DNA of 64,000 bases from Legionella sp. MW5194 (GCF_016864235.1 NZ_CP045732.1:2542001-2606000); one strand, 5' to 3'. Positions 20,001 to 29,206 are shown, numbered from the stretch's first letter. Numbers and translations: made by a program. Notes: generated by a model from the letters alone, not told the origin.

Positions 20001-21254
20001 AACCAGGGCTTCTCGAGCGTTAAGATTACCAGGGCCAGAAAAACCCAAGGCGGGGTATTTGTCAAGGACGGAACGCAGGCTTCCGATGTCGCGCACATCG
20101 GCCAAGGCCTTTAAAGCCTTGACATCGCCACACGCGGCAATGTTCAATTTTAAAGCCTGAAGCGCGGCAATCTGACGTAATTCTTTGGCATTGGCCTCCG
20201 TGACGGCATGAGTCACATAACGTCCATTTGTATCAAGTAGAGGGGTGATGGCACCCTGTAATGTCCCAACCGGTGGGTTTGCTGCGGCAGCGGCTATGCG
20301 GATAAGATCATTTGCATCGTCATGAACAGCCAAGGCTTCCTTAAGGTATCTCGCCCCTAAAACCCCTTTTGCCCAGTTGGCATCCTCATCCTGCTGGTTA
20401 AATTTATCGTGGTATACACCGTTAAATACACCTTGAGGAAATGGGTTAAAAGTCTCTGTCTGATGATCCAGCGCATTAAACGCGTTAGCGATAGGATTAA
20501 AGTCAGCCCTGAAGTGATACTGAACTCTGAGTTCAAAGGCTTTTCTTAAAGCCACTTTTTCAAATGGACCATTCGCCAGAAGATTACCCCTCAGGGCATT
20601 TCTAACATTGACATCCGCTATGCCCAATTGTTGGGCGGCGGCACGGAAATTAACATCGTTATTACGAGCGGCCAATAACCTTTCAAGCTGTGTCAGGGTT
20701 TGCGCCGTACCCGGTGCCGCTTTAATTTTCTGAATTAACAACGCCCGTTTCGCCGTCTCCTGAATGGAGTCAGCGGCATTATTAGTAATGTGAGTTTCGT
20801 TATTATTTTGAAGTCCGCCTTGCCATTGAGCAGGATCCCCTATCAGGGCGTTTAATGGCGCAGCAGCTAACTGTTGTCTCACAGCTTGTTGATTATTGGC
20901 CGTAATAATGGCACTGAGTGCCGCCTCATTTGCCTCCATCAGTGCCAGTTCGACCCGCTTTTGGGCGGCGAGTTGATACAGATCGAAGAATCGCCTCCCC
21001 GCATTATTATCAGCGGCATCGAAATTATTATTCGTCGTATCGTTATCCTGAAAATCAGCGTTTACCAATGCACCGCCACTGATCGCTATCCATACATTTT
21101 TATGCCTAAAAAGGGCTTGTCTAAATGCGTTAGCATCCGCATGCCCCACCCGCAGGATGTCATCAAGGGCGGCTTTATACCCGGGATTATTCGCTAAATG
21201 AGGATTATCGTTAAGACCATTGAGAAGCGCTGCAAACTGTTGATTCTTTGCCAT
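17037..21254 (-). CDS. Very large unknown protein with degenerate internal repeats, putative Dot/Icm effector
   Basis: A 1405-aa protein of no family I can name, rich in Ala, Asn, Gln and Leu, with no signal peptide or membrane span. Residues 1-950 look all-helical and carry a degenerate module of the form A-x(3-5)-[DN]-[VIL]-[RK]-x(3)-[LV]-x(2-4)-G. Copies are visible near residues 115, 194, 318, 382, 648, 728 and 908. An exact APIAHL duplication occurs near 635. Residues of about 960-1130 are coiled-coil-like and highly charged. The last 250 residues look like a separate globular domain (KKLEPGMCREYVLSG, LVITGSNPKELRHLWTAL). GGAG precedes the ATG. A strong PmrA-like box lies upstream, so export through Dot/Icm is a reasonable inference. 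Biochemical function is unknown. Confidence 0.75.
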   Translation of the reverse strand: MAKNQQFAALLNGLNDNPHLANNPGYKAALDDILRVGHADANAFRQALFRHKNVWIAISGGALVNADFQDNDTTNNNFDAADNNAGRRFFDLYQLAAQKRVELALMEANEAALSAIITANNQQAVRQQLAAAPLNALIGDPAQWQGGLQNNNETHITNNAADSIQETAKRALLIQKIKAAPGTAQTLTQLERLLAARNNDVNFRAAAQQLGIADVNVRNALRGNLLANGPFEKVALRKAFELRVQYHFRADFNPIANAFNALDHQTETFNPFPQGVFNGVYHDKFNQQDEDANWAKGVLGARYLKEALAVHDDANDLIRIAAAAANPPVGTLQGAITPLLDTNGRYVTHAVTEANAKELRQIAALQALKLNIAACGDVKALKALADVRDIGSLRSVLDKYPALGFSGPGNLNAREALVEPALLRSILGAAHVRAHLPSASTEHLKRLVAQANFATQYKQYLMSATEPPLVGQALDDYFNNPANVTKSREEALIAFFRAKLENLDTLEVQTIATANVRQNLANAIKINGLMGVGNTDADNLITNGSARFVTSLVGLARAERLVRHYKTADLTDQGTFDEVKHFINSLSFDGNQNETQRILLNLDSNDQNNLRKQLIEILIDKYPLASPGHAPIAHLAPIAHLNELIQAKDTNDVKIKLANMGVTANLDWMDDSLAADLQRKAAARAATGHINAHSAFPAEAHPHLQAFISHLSLDKQKAILAKPEVLGALMKAQSIDEIRRVVGTTNSSAGDLIAENQRLSKLSKLYNPELAKILASIKPPLAVNDAQIDALNRTLLTQNNIFDANNNVYRNLVGTLRMAFNPQDKAAFNQAFGLDAQGLNIANGAIRQAMADQHGRNHHLVARHGAISNLPNPIAADIKEKAAIEIALRLSKAQNFDQNQIQNFRDFFENAASLNDVITGIPGNNTINTNLGNTGWQQQITPEMFDAYKQVKKQQAWLNATYNAQGGTRETEQAEVQALKTRLETVTEIDNSYRDELQHLGNLTQMQWLSPEFEVAARQAYNELHPKFKAFARDCDVILEEFRRQQKIYENKLNSLPNTSTLNQANQRQQKKDIEKFREQLKEELDNIKAGIDYYEKASLALNGDPSATNELARKGLIQHLEDCKHGTNVIFATSDMRYSDFPVDEKEQHFAQGYQPGPGQQAAPDRTAVSTEAPRTYTVKKLEPGMCREYVLSGTRQETYGEGQTRTVADTGTFVEEVHAGHLEPKTVKKKTEVNPKATITVSKFPKDPENQIKYAMAMASQLLAHLDHAPTKDRPLVITGSNPKELRHLWTALMVLGKNNPKMKFSQDAIKVSSTAFDPDSELGKVFGLKSDALYNTYMAHPAIKQMVGLIKTFTESKEAEKSTTKDVTKKIASMLQQFKTEGKEALDNLERDLNTNRGPTLG

Positions 21255-21283
21255 GAAAAATACTCCGGGTATCCAATCACTTT

Positions 21284-21316
21284 ATTGTAAACCTAATTCC
21301 TTAAGTTTACCTTAAC
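21284..21316 (-). promoter_or_regulatory. PmrA-like tandem box with -10 hexamer upstream of the 1405-aa gene
   Basis: On the minus strand GTTAAG (21311-21316) and CTTAAG (21300-21305) are separated by 5 nt. After exactly 10 nt comes TACAAT (21284-21289). This fits the general PmrA half-site YTTAAK-N5-YTTAAK except for one G. It lies 30-60 nt before the start codon. Confidence 0.62.
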
Positions 21317-21404
21317 CAAATCGGGCGAACTCATTTAAATCATTTGGAATTGCCGCCAATTTATTCTATGTTAATTAGTATAGCAAGCGAATGGATAACA
21401 TCGG

Positions 21405-21719
21405 ATGTTAAGACCGCTCGTCTGTCTCTTCCTCTTAGTCCCTGCCTTAGGCTTTGCCTGCGGCGCGACCAAAACCGTGGTGGATGTCAAACCGGCGGGC
21501 CTGCCGCAATACATCTGCTTTGACGGCCGCACCCTCACCTGCGCCCGCACGGGCTACATTTGGCAGGCTAAACGCGGCTGCTTCTTCAGTCATGTCCCAT
21601 GCGAAGAATACCAGGCGAATTTTTATGGCTATTACCCGCGCGGCAAGCAGATAGCCCGGGCTTATTACAAATGCCGCAAGGGCTATCCCTGGCGTCTCGG
21701 TGAGATGCAAACGCATTGA
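21405..21719 (+). CDS. Small Cys-rich exported protein, unknown
   Basis: 104 aa, starting with a clear signal peptide (MLRPLVCLFLLVPALGFACG) and leaving a mature domain of about 85 residues. It contains several Cys (for example QYICFDG, TLTCARTG, KRGCFFSHVPCEEY, YYKCRKG), suggesting disulfide bonds in the periplasm or outside the cell. It also has many aromatic residues. I do not recognise the family. It is divergent from the 1405-aa gene and stands alone. Confidence 0.65.
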   Translation: MLRPLVCLFLLVPALGFACGATKTVVDVKPAGLPQYICFDGRTLTCARTGYIWQAKRGCFFSHVPCEEYQANFYGYYPRGKQIARAYYKCRKGYPWRLGEMQTH

Positions 21720-21734
21720 GGTTAGCTGAAGAGG

Positions 21735-22157
21735 TTAAACAGCAGGCAGTTCCATCACCAGTGCGAAAGCAGCGACTATCCAGATGACTGTGCTCAATAA
21801 GTAGGGGTGTTTAAAACGCTCATAGGTTTTCTTTATTGACCACAAATCAATCAGCAGTGTGGGAAGGATAGTCAAAGCCGTCAGTAAAAGAATCTGTGCA
21901 ACCAGCCAGTCAGCGGTATCAAACGGCAGAATATCCCGAATCCCTTCCGTCATCGCATAAAGAACCGCCTTTAATTTCAACAGTGCCCACAGAACCCAGG
22001 GTTCATAATAAACCACTAAAAAAGAAGCCAGGGCGGTGGGGAGGAACAGCGTCATGCCTGCGATTTTAAACACTTTTTTAATGGTCTCGCTGAATTCCTG
22101 GGAAAAAAACACCACGATGGACGAACACAGTACAACCAGTGTAATGGTTAATAACAT
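21735..22157 (-). CDS. Small integral membrane protein, unknown
   Basis: About 140 aa with roughly four hydrophobic segments: an N-terminal one (MLLTITLVVLCSSIVVFF), one around residues 33-55, one around 85-105 and one near the C-terminus. The frame is open to 22196, but the ATG at 22157 follows an AAAGGG ribosome-binding site and lies 4 nt after the stop of the upstream ABC-F gene. It is therefore probably translated from the same mRNA. No motif indicates function. Confidence 0.68.
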   Translation of the reverse strand: MLLTITLVVLCSSIVVFFSQEFSETIKKVFKIAGMTLFLPTALASFLVVYYEPWVLWALLKLKAVLYAMTEGIRDILPFDTADWLVAQILLLTALTILPTLLIDLWSIKKTYERFKHPYLLSTVIWIVAAFALVMELPAV

Positions 22158-22161
22158 GGCG

Positions 22162-24009
22162 TTACCCTTTGTCTTCCAGCGCTTCCCAACGCGCATAAAG
22201 CGTAGCCAACTCGGCTTCGTCTTTGGCGAGCTCCTGGGTAAATTGGCTGATGGCCTGCGTATCGCGTTGATAAAAATCAGGATTGGCCATGACCAGTTGC
22301 AATTCGTTTATCTTTGCTTCCAATTGTTCGATTTTTTGCGGCAATTGCGCCAACTCCCGTTGCTCATTAAAACTCAGTTTAACCGAACTGGCCGTGCGTT
22401 TAATAGTCTTTGCCGGGGTACTGATTTCGCGCTGCTGCTTTTTCTGGCGGCGATAATCCTCATAGCCCCCCACGTACTCGTTAAACACCCCTTCGCCCTC
22501 ATAAACCAGCACGCTGGTGACCACCTGATTGATGAATGCCCTGTCGTGGCTGATCAATAGCAAGGTGCCCGGGTAATCCACCAGCAGGGTTTCGATGAGC
22601 TCCAGCGTTTCAATGTCCAAATCGTTGGTTGGTTCGTCCATGACCAGCAGATTCACCGGTTTGGCGAACAATTTAGCCAGCAGCAGGCGGTTGCGCTCGC
22701 CCCCGGACAAGGTGGAAACCTGTTGATTGAACCGCTCCGGCGCAAATAAAAATTCCCGCAGGTAGGTGGCCACGTGCTTTTGCTTGCCATTGATGGTGAC
22801 GTAATCCGCCCCGTCGCCGACATTGGCCATCACGGTTTCATTTTCATTGAGCTGGCGGCGCAATTGGTCAAAATAGGCAACCTCCAGGGATGTCCCCTGC
22901 CGAACCGTGCCGCTGTCAGGCTGCAATTCGCCGAGCAGGGTGCGGATCAGCGTGGTTTTACCGCAGCCGTTAGGGCCGATAATGCCAACCTTGTCGCCAC
23001 GGGTCAGCAGCAGGGAAAACTGCTTAAGCAGTGTTTTATCGCCCAGGGTTAAATTAACCTGGTTTGCCTCAATCACCAAAAAACCGGAACGGGCGACATC
23101 AAGCGTCACGGATTGCACTTTACCCAATTGGGCACGTCTGGCCTTGTACTCCTCGCGCATGGCCTTGAGTGCCCTCACCCGCCCTTCGTTACGGGTCCGC
23201 CGGGCTTTAATGCCGGTGCGAATCCAGGCTTCTTCTTCGCTGAGGCGCTTGTCGAAAAGTTCATTGTGTTTTTCTTCCGTCAGGCGCATGGCTTCGCGTC
23301 GGTCAAGGTAAGTCTCGTAATCGCAGTCATGGGTATACAGGTTGCCGCGGTCAACTTCGACAATGCGGCTCGCCACCTGGCCTAAAAATTCGCGGTCGTG
23401 GGTTACTACCAGTAGGCTGCCCTGATAGGATTTAAGGTAGGACTCCAGCCATTCAATGGCATTGACGTCAAGGTGGTTGGTCGGTTCATCGAGCAGGAGC
23501 AAATCCGGTGCGGCAATCAGCGCCGCGGCGAGCAGGGCGCGGCGTTTCATTCCGCCCGAGAGCTTGTCCATGCGTGCATTGGCGTCAATGCCGATGCGGG
23601 TGGCCATCATTTCAACCCGGGGCAGAATATCCCAGGCATGCAGGTTGTCCATGCGCAATTGACATTGGGCGAGGCGCGTCAGATCATTGCCTTGCGACAA
23701 GCGATGAAATTCATCAAGTACCTCGCCGACTTCGCCAAGTCCTTTCACCAGAAAATGATACACCGATTCGTTTTCATGAACAGGAACCTCCTGTGTCAAT
23801 CCCGCCACACGCAAACCGCCCAAGCGGTTAATCTGGCCTTTGTCCGGTTGCAACTGGCCCTGCAGCAGACGAAGCAGGGTTGATTTGCCAGCGCCATTGC
23901 GGCCCACCAGCGCGATGCGATCCTGAGCCTGTATCTGCCAGTCCACCTCGTTAAGTAACGCATTGCCGGCAATGTTTAAACTGACCCCGTGAAGCGAGAC
24001 TATACTCAT
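22162..24009 (-). CDS. uup: ABC-F family ATPase Uup
   Basis: A 615-aa soluble protein with two ABC cassettes and no membrane domain. The first has Walker A GRNGAGKST and signature LSGGMKRR. The second has Walker A GPNGCGKTT and signature LSGGERNR. A C-terminal coiled-coil tail (about 550-615) with the YRRQKKQQRE linker distinguishes Uup from EttA and YbiT. ABC-F proteins act on the ribosome, and Uup also affects DNA intermediates in E. coli (reported in the literature). It appears to head a two-gene unit with the small membrane protein. Confidence 0.92.
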   Translation of the reverse strand: MSIVSLHGVSLNIAGNALLNEVDWQIQAQDRIALVGRNGAGKSTLLRLLQGQLQPDKGQINRLGGLRVAGLTQEVPVHENESVYHFLVKGLGEVGEVLDEFHRLSQGNDLTRLAQCQLRMDNLHAWDILPRVEMMATRIGIDANARMDKLSGGMKRRALLAAALIAAPDLLLLDEPTNHLDVNAIEWLESYLKSYQGSLLVVTHDREFLGQVASRIVEVDRGNLYTHDCDYETYLDRREAMRLTEEKHNELFDKRLSEEEAWIRTGIKARRTRNEGRVRALKAMREEYKARRAQLGKVQSVTLDVARSGFLVIEANQVNLTLGDKTLLKQFSLLLTRGDKVGIIGPNGCGKTTLIRTLLGELQPDSGTVRQGTSLEVAYFDQLRRQLNENETVMANVGDGADYVTINGKQKHVATYLREFLFAPERFNQQVSTLSGGERNRLLLAKLFAKPVNLLVMDEPTNDLDIETLELIETLLVDYPGTLLLISHDRAFINQVVTSVLVYEGEGVFNEYVGGYEDYRRQKKQQREISTPAKTIKRTASSVKLSFNEQRELAQLPQKIEQLEAKINELQLVMANPDFYQRDTQAISQFTQELAKDEAELATLYARWEALEDKG

Positions 24010-24039
24010 AAAAAACCCGTTGACCTGATTGTGTAAACC

Positions 24040-24528
24040 CTATTTTTCGATGATCAATTGCCTGTCTTTTTGCGATAAATTAAACAGCGACAACACATTC
24101 ATTCCCAACAGCACCATCTCATCCTGCTCATCGGGTAAAATCACCGCTTTAATGTTTTTTAATTCAAAAGGACCAAAGGATAACCTGTCTAAACGCGTCA
24201 GCAGGCCGGTGACTTCGCCGCTGGCAGTATTGAGCGTAATGGGGTAACGTCCCTGAAGGTGAAGCTCGTCGGCCACCGTTTTAGGAATGGCGACGAGGCT
24301 TGCGCCTGTATCGACCATGAACTCGACGGACTTGTCATTAATAAACCCCTTGACACGGTAATGCCCCTGCCGGTCGCTCTTGATGGTCAATGTGCCCCGG
24401 TCAATCTCATAGCGGGCAGGATCGTGCTGGTCGTGAACGTAAAAAAAAGTAAACAGCAGGCCGAATAAAATCAGCCAGGCAATAATGAACATCTTACGCC
24501 CGGTGCGGGCGTATGAATCGTCTTCCAC
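24040..24528 (-). CDS. Membrane-anchored retroviral-type aspartic protease
   Basis: About 162 aa. A short cytoplasmic start and one transmembrane helix (MFIIAWLILFGLLFTFFYV) are followed by a single pepsin-like half-domain with the active-site motif FMVDTGASLVAIP. The flap region and LLGMNVLSLF match clan AA proteases of the TIGR02281 type. One domain implies activity as a homodimer in the periplasm. The GTG at 24528 is chosen because family members carry an Arg-Thr-Gly-Lys/Arg motif just before the helix, seen here as ARTGRKM. ATG at 24492 is the alternative. The start overlaps the end of ridA, suggesting translational coupling. Confidence 0.8.
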   Translation of the reverse strand: MEDDSYARTGRKMFIIAWLILFGLLFTFFYVHDQHDPARYEIDRGTLTIKSDRQGHYRVKGFINDKSVEFMVDTGASLVAIPKTVADELHLQGRYPITLNTASGEVTGLLTRLDRLSFGPFELKNIKAVILPDEQDEMVLLGMNVLSLFNLSQKDRQLIIEK

Positions 24529-24541
24529 GCCAGTGACTCGC

Positions 24542-24925
24542 TTATTTTCGTGGTAAAACCAAAATGCCGTCAATTTCGACCTGAGCCCCCCGCGGCAGTG
24601 CCGCGACACCAATGGCCGCCCGGGCGGGGAAGGGTTCTGCGAAATAACGGGTCATTGCTTCGTTGACCAACGGAAAATGGTTCAAATCCGTCAGGTACAC
24701 GTTCAGTTTGACAACATTGGCCAAGGTGCCGCCCGCCGCCTCGCACACGGCGGTTAAATTGTCAAGAACCTGATTAATCTGCAGCCTGATTTCATCACTG
24801 CAAAGCTGCATGGTTTTTGGATCCAACGGAATTTGTCCGGATAAATACACGGTATCGCCGCAACGAACGGCCTGGCTGTACGTTCCAATCGCCGCTGGAG
24901 CGACCTCACTGTGAATCGCTTGCAT
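24542..24925 (-). CDS. ridA: Reactive intermediate/imine deaminase RidA
   Basis: A 127-aa YjgF/YER057c/UK114-family protein that hydrolyses reactive enamine/imine intermediates made by PLP enzymes. Signature motifs include [20 protein letters not shown] and the late-strand Arg in [20 protein letters not shown], with the catalytic Arg and Glu present. It starts 3 nt after spoT, with GGGGGAA upstream. The spoT-ridA order is also seen in other gammaproteobacteria. Confidence 0.93.
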   Translation of the reverse strand: MQAIHSEVAPAAIGTYSQAVRCGDTVYLSGQIPLDPKTMQLCSDEIRLQINQVLDNLTAVCEAAGGTLANVVKLNVYLTDLNHFPLVNEAMTRYFAEPFPARAAIGVAALPRGAQVEIDGILVLPRK

Positions 24926-24928
24926 GAA

Positions 24929-27052
24929 TTATTCCCCCTGTTTCTTACGGTAAAGGCGCATGACCACTTTATTGGCACGCAGGCGCCGCATGACCCTGGC
25001 TAAATGGGTTCGATCACGGACACTGATGGAAAACGTGACCGCATTATGACGGCCATCCCGTGGGTCGACATTGATATTGCCAATGTTGGATTCCGCCTCC
25101 GCAATGGCCGTGGCCAAGGCCGCGAGTACGCCTCGCTGGTTGGCCACATCCACCGTGATATCCACCCAGTATTCACCCTGCACCTGCTCATCCCAACGCA
25201 AGGAGATGAATTGTTCAGGGTGACTTCGAACATGATTGACCTGCGGGCAATCACTGGCATGAACAATGATACCCCGACCCTGCTGGAAACGTCCAACAAT
25301 ACTGTCGCCCGGAATGGGTTGGCAGCAATCAGCAAAATGAATCACCATCCCTTCGGTGCCTTTAATGGCTAACGGTCCGCCCTGGGTGGTTTTTTCAAGG
25401 TCCGGGCTTTCCTGGGTAATGACCAAGCGTTTGGCAATGACCATGGGCATTTGATTGCCGATGCCCACCGCATAATACAGCTCGTCGGCTGACTTGTAAT
25501 TGAGATCCTGCAATAAAGCCTGAATGGATTCAGGCGGTACCTTGGATAAGGCACTGCCGAGTTCGTTCAATGCCTGATCCAGCAAACGTTTACCAAGGAC
25601 AATGGATTCCGCATGCTGCTGGCTTTTCAGAAAATGACGAATATTACTGCGTGCTTTGCCGGTTACCACAAAATTTAACCAGGCTGGGTTGGGATGCGCA
25701 CCCGGGGCGGTGATGATTTCCACCGTTTGGCCATTGGACAGCGGGATGCTCAACGGCACCAACCGTCGGTTAACTTTGGCGGCCACGCAGCTGTTACCCA
25801 CTCCGGAATGGACGGTGTAGGCAAAGTCAACCGGTGTCGCCCCTTTGGGCAACTCCATGATGTGGCCTTTGGGCGTAAAAACGTAAATTTCATCAGGAAA
25901 CAAATCAATTTTAACGTTTTCGATGAATTCCAGGGAATTCCCGGTGCTGCGCTGCATCTCCAGCAAACGCTGCACCCATTCCCGTGCCCGTAACTGGGCT
26001 TCGTTGATTTCAAGTCCTGAGGATTTATAAATCCAGTGCGCGGCAACCCCGTTTTCGGCTACTTTATCCATGTCACGGGTACGAATCTGCACTTCCAGAG
26101 GGACTCCATAAGGGCCAAAAAGCGTCGTGTGCAGCGATTGGTAACCGTTGGCCTTGGGAATACCGATGTAATCTTTAAAGCGTTGGGGCACGGGTTTGTA
26201 AGTGCGATGCAACGCGCCGAGCACCCGATAGCAGGAGTCAATGTCTTCTGTGATCACCCGGAAAGCAAACACATCGGTGATTTCAGTAAACGACGCCTTT
26301 TTCTGTTTCATTTTTCGGTAAATGCTGTACAAGTGCTTCTGGCGGCCAAACACATGCTCATACGGGATATTCAAATCCTGCAAGGCTTTCTGCAAATCGT
26401 GTTCGATGCGCTGCGTCAATTCGCGGCGGTTACCGCGTGATTTTTCCACCGCGGACTTGATGGCACGGTAGCGCATGGGATACAACGCCTGAAAGCCCAG
26501 ATCTTCAAGGCCGGTATACAGCGCATGCATCCCGAGACGGTTGGCAATGGGGGCATAGATTTCCAGGGTTTCAATGGCGATGCGGCGGCGTTTCAAACGC
26601 GGCATGGCGCCCAAGGTGTGCATGTTATGAAAACGGTCGGCCAGTTTGACGATGATGACGCGGATATCCTTCACCATGGCAAGCACCATTTTACGGAAGT
26701 TTTCCGCCTGAGCCTCCGCCCGGGATTCAAATTTGATTTTGGTTAATTTCGTCACGCCATCCACCAGCGCGGTGACGTCTTCTCCGAATTGCTGCGTTAA
26801 ATCGTCTTTGCTGATGGACGTGTCTTCAACGACGTCATGCAGCAGCGTGGCCATGATGGTCTGGTAATCAAGACGCATTCGGGCAAGAATGAGGGCCGCG
26901 GCAACCGGGTGGGTAATGTAAGGCTCGCCAGAACGACGCATTTGGCCCTGGTGTGCTTTTTCAGCCACCAGATAGGCTTGATGGCATTTTTCTATGTAGG
27001 GTTGCTCAAGATAGCATTTAAGCTCTTCATCCAGCTCCTTAAAGTAGCTCAC
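24929..27052 (-). CDS. spoT: Bifunctional (p)ppGpp synthetase/hydrolase SpoT
   Basis: A 707-aa stringent-response enzyme. The N-terminal HD hydrolase domain has His72-Asp73 in LLHDVVEDT. The synthetase domain carries RFKDYIGIPKANGYQSLHT. Then come a TGS domain (VFTPKGHIMELPKGATPVDFAY), a zinc-finger-like/CC region (HFADCCQPIPGD) and a C-terminal ACT domain. Intact HD residues indicate a hydrolase-competent SpoT rather than RelA. It starts with GTG at 27052 behind GGGGAG. In Legionella, SpoT links fatty-acid stress to the transmissive phase. Confidence 0.96.
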   Translation of the reverse strand: MSYFKELDEELKCYLEQPYIEKCHQAYLVAEKAHQGQMRRSGEPYITHPVAAALILARMRLDYQTIMATLLHDVVEDTSISKDDLTQQFGEDVTALVDGVTKLTKIKFESRAEAQAENFRKMVLAMVKDIRVIIVKLADRFHNMHTLGAMPRLKRRRIAIETLEIYAPIANRLGMHALYTGLEDLGFQALYPMRYRAIKSAVEKSRGNRRELTQRIEHDLQKALQDLNIPYEHVFGRQKHLYSIYRKMKQKKASFTEITDVFAFRVITEDIDSCYRVLGALHRTYKPVPQRFKDYIGIPKANGYQSLHTTLFGPYGVPLEVQIRTRDMDKVAENGVAAHWIYKSSGLEINEAQLRAREWVQRLLEMQRSTGNSLEFIENVKIDLFPDEIYVFTPKGHIMELPKGATPVDFAYTVHSGVGNSCVAAKVNRRLVPLSIPLSNGQTVEIITAPGAHPNPAWLNFVVTGKARSNIRHFLKSQQHAESIVLGKRLLDQALNELGSALSKVPPESIQALLQDLNYKSADELYYAVGIGNQMPMVIAKRLVITQESPDLEKTTQGGPLAIKGTEGMVIHFADCCQPIPGDSIVGRFQQGRGIIVHASDCPQVNHVRSHPEQFISLRWDEQVQGEYWVDITVDVANQRGVLAALATAIAEAESNIGNINVDPRDGRHNAVTFSISVRDRTHLARVMRRLRANKVVMRLYRKKQGE

Positions 27053-27272
27053 GCCTCACTCCCCTCGCTTTGATGACGGCTATTATTTAGGCGAGCCGCA
27101 GCTCCCTGGCTATAATTCAAGCGATATTGCCAACACATCGAAAGCCTTAAACCAACTTTATTATAAAAATTGTACTCTTTTTATAAGTATCGACATCAAT
27201 GCCTGAATCATCAAGACAATAAAAGCCATCCTGATGATAATTCCTGATTTTGGGATGATTAAGCAGGTCCCA

Positions 27273-27296
27273 GGGTTTCGCGGAAACACGAAACCC
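27273..27296 (-). terminator. Hairpin downstream of rpoZ
   Basis: GGGTTTCG and CGAAACCC pair perfectly around an 8-nt loop, 16 nt past the rpoZ stop. No U-tract follows. The rest of the 260-bp gap to spoT holds only AT-rich sequence with TATAAT-like runs that could serve as a spoT promoter. Confidence 0.4.
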
Positions 27297-27312
27297 GATA
27301 CAGGGCGGCTTG

Positions 27313-27516
27313 TTAGTCTTTTTCCAGAATCTCGGGCGTGACTAATCCGGCAGCGATTTCTCTTAAGGCAACCACCGTGGGCTTGTCATTTTCCCAATCC
27401 ACCATTGGCTGCTCGCCGCGGACTGCGATTTGGCGTGCACGTTTTGTGGCCACCATGACCAATTCAAAACGATTTGCTACGTGCTCTAAACAATCTTCTA
27501 CCGTTACACGTGCCAT
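27313..27516 (-). CDS. rpoZ: RNA polymerase omega subunit
   Basis: A 67-aa omega subunit that supports RNA polymerase assembly and forms part of a ppGpp site. [20 protein letters not shown] and [12 protein letters not shown] are diagnostic. The frame is open upstream, but the ATG at 27516 follows GGAGGGGAG and matches the family start. It sits between gmk and spoT, the common gmk-rpoZ-spoT order. Confidence 0.95.
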   Translation of the reverse strand: MARVTVEDCLEHVANRFELVMVATKRARQIAVRGEQPMVDWENDKPTVVALREIAAGLVTPEILEKD

Positions 27517-27593
27517 ACAAACTCCCCTCCAGAATTGAAACGGCAACGCCGTTGGTGTTGCCTACTTTTTAGCTAAAACATTCTATTTTACTG

Positions 27594-28217
27594 CTATGAG
27601 AGCAGGAAAGAAAGTAATTTTCCTACTTTAGCCGACTGGCGCTGCAAAGTCAGACGATTGGCTTTGACGATGGCTTTGAGATCCGAGGCCGCCTTTTCGA
27701 ATTCATCATTGACAATCAGGTAATCAAATTCGGAGAAATGACTTAACTCATCCTGGGCTCTGTGCATGCGATCCGCGATAACGTCTTCCTTGTCCTGCTT
27801 TCGTTCCTGCAGGCGCTGTTTCAACACATCAAGGGATGGTGGAACCACAAAAATGCTGATGGCCTGCGGGAAAATGCGGCGGATTTGCTGCGCTCCCTGC
27901 CAGTCGATATCAAGGACCACATCGATGCCGGCGCTCAAGCGGGCATTGATTTGCGCCACCGATGTCCCGTAATAATGGTTAAAGACCTGCGCGTGCTCAA
28001 CAAAATCGTTGTCATTGACCATCTTAAGGAAACGCTTTTCATCCACAAAGAAATAATCCACACCTTCCTTTTCACCCGGGCGCTTGCCGCGCGTCGTGTG
28101 AGAGATGGATACTTCGATGTCTTCCAGGGAGCTAATCAGGTGTTTGACTAGACTGGTTTTGCCGCCACCCGAAGGAGCGGCGACGATGAAAATATTTCCC
28201 AGCAATAAATTGGCCAT
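27594..28217 (-). CDS. gmk: Guanylate kinase
   Basis: A 207-aa enzyme converting GMP to GDP. The P-loop [10 protein letters not shown], the GMP-binding [19 protein letters not shown] and the lid region [17 protein letters not shown] are intact. It starts 5 nt after the yicC stop, so yicC-gmk-rpoZ form an operon. Confidence 0.95.
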   Translation of the reverse strand: MANLLLGNIFIVAAPSGGGKTSLVKHLISSLEDIEVSISHTTRGKRPGEKEGVDYFFVDEKRFLKMVNDNDFVEHAQVFNHYYGTSVAQINARLSAGIDVVLDIDWQGAQQIRRIFPQAISIFVVPPSLDVLKQRLQERKQDKEDVIADRMHRAQDELSHFSEFDYLIVNDEFEKAASDLKAIVKANRLTLQRQSAKVGKLLSFLLS

Positions 28218-28222
28218 TTTAT

Positions 28223-29089
28223 TTACTCTATGTTTTGAATTTGCTCTCGCATTTGTTCAATCAATACCTTCATTTCAATCGCACACTGGGTTAATGCGAT
28301 GGAATCCGATTTTGAACCCAGCGTATTGGCTTCTCGATTTAACTCCTGCATCAGGAAATCAAGTCGTCGACCCGATGCTTCAGTATTACCCAATACGCGC
28401 GCAACTTCCAGCAGATGCGTGGTTAAGCGGTCAAGTTCTTCACTGACATCCATGCGCGTCAGCAGGAGGGCAATTTCCTGCTCGACACGGCCGTGCTCAA
28501 CATCAAGCTGCAGCGCATGCAACCGGGTTAATAATTTGTCGCGGGCATCATCCAGTGACGCGCTGACAGCCATACGGGCCTTATCCACTTCGTCCTGCAT
28601 TTTTTTAACCCGCAACTGCAGGTAATGCTCCAAAGCCTGCCCCTCCGCCATTCGGGCGGCTGTGAGCGCCGTAACCGCCTGCTGGAATAATTGTTTGACC
28701 TGAGTGGCCAGATTCTCTGCATCCGGTTGAGCCACCTGCACAACGCCAGGCCAATTAAGCAGCGACGACAGGGTTAAATCATTGGCCAGGTGTTTTTGAG
28801 CAGCGAGTTGATTGCCCGCCACCAGCAGCGAGTCGAGCAGCGCCTGATTAATGGCAATCGACTGCGCCTGCGTGTCACTCTCCGTCAATTTCAACTGGCA
28901 TTCGAATTTACCGCGGCTGCACTGCTGACGCAGCATCTGGCGCAGATCATTTTCAAGGAAACGAAAAATCTCAGGCAGTCTGAACGAAATGTCCTGGTAG
29001 CGATGATTCACTGAGCGAATTTCCCAGCACAGTGTTGTCGCCTCGACCTGAGCCTGAGCTCGGGCAAAGGCAGTCATGCTTTGAGTCAT
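28223..29089 (-). CDS. yicC: YicC-family endoribonuclease
   Basis: A 288-aa YicC/YloC-family protein. It begins with the family start SMTAFARAQ, continues [19 protein letters not shown], and ends with the conserved DUF1732 segment [19 protein letters not shown] and [16 protein letters not shown]. coli YicC has been described as an RNase that degrades the small RNA RyhB. That role is from the family and is not shown here. It is co-directional with gmk and divergent from rph. Confidence 0.9.
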   Translation of the reverse strand: MTQSMTAFARAQAQVEATTLCWEIRSVNHRYQDISFRLPEIFRFLENDLRQMLRQQCSRGKFECQLKLTESDTQAQSIAINQALLDSLLVAGNQLAAQKHLANDLTLSSLLNWPGVVQVAQPDAENLATQVKQLFQQAVTALTAARMAEGQALEHYLQLRVKKMQDEVDKARMAVSASLDDARDKLLTRLHALQLDVEHGRVEQEIALLLTRMDVSEELDRLTTHLLEVARVLGNTEASGRRLDFLMQELNREANTLGSKSDSIALTQCAIEMKVLIEQMREQIQNIE

Positions 29090-29206
29090 AGAGAACCCGG
29101 ATTGACTAAGGTGGGGCGACTATAAACGAAATTTGTACAAATGCAAGCCCAGGTGCATGATTGCCTGGAAAAGAGTATACTGGCTCATTTTTAGCGAGGA
29201 TAACCC

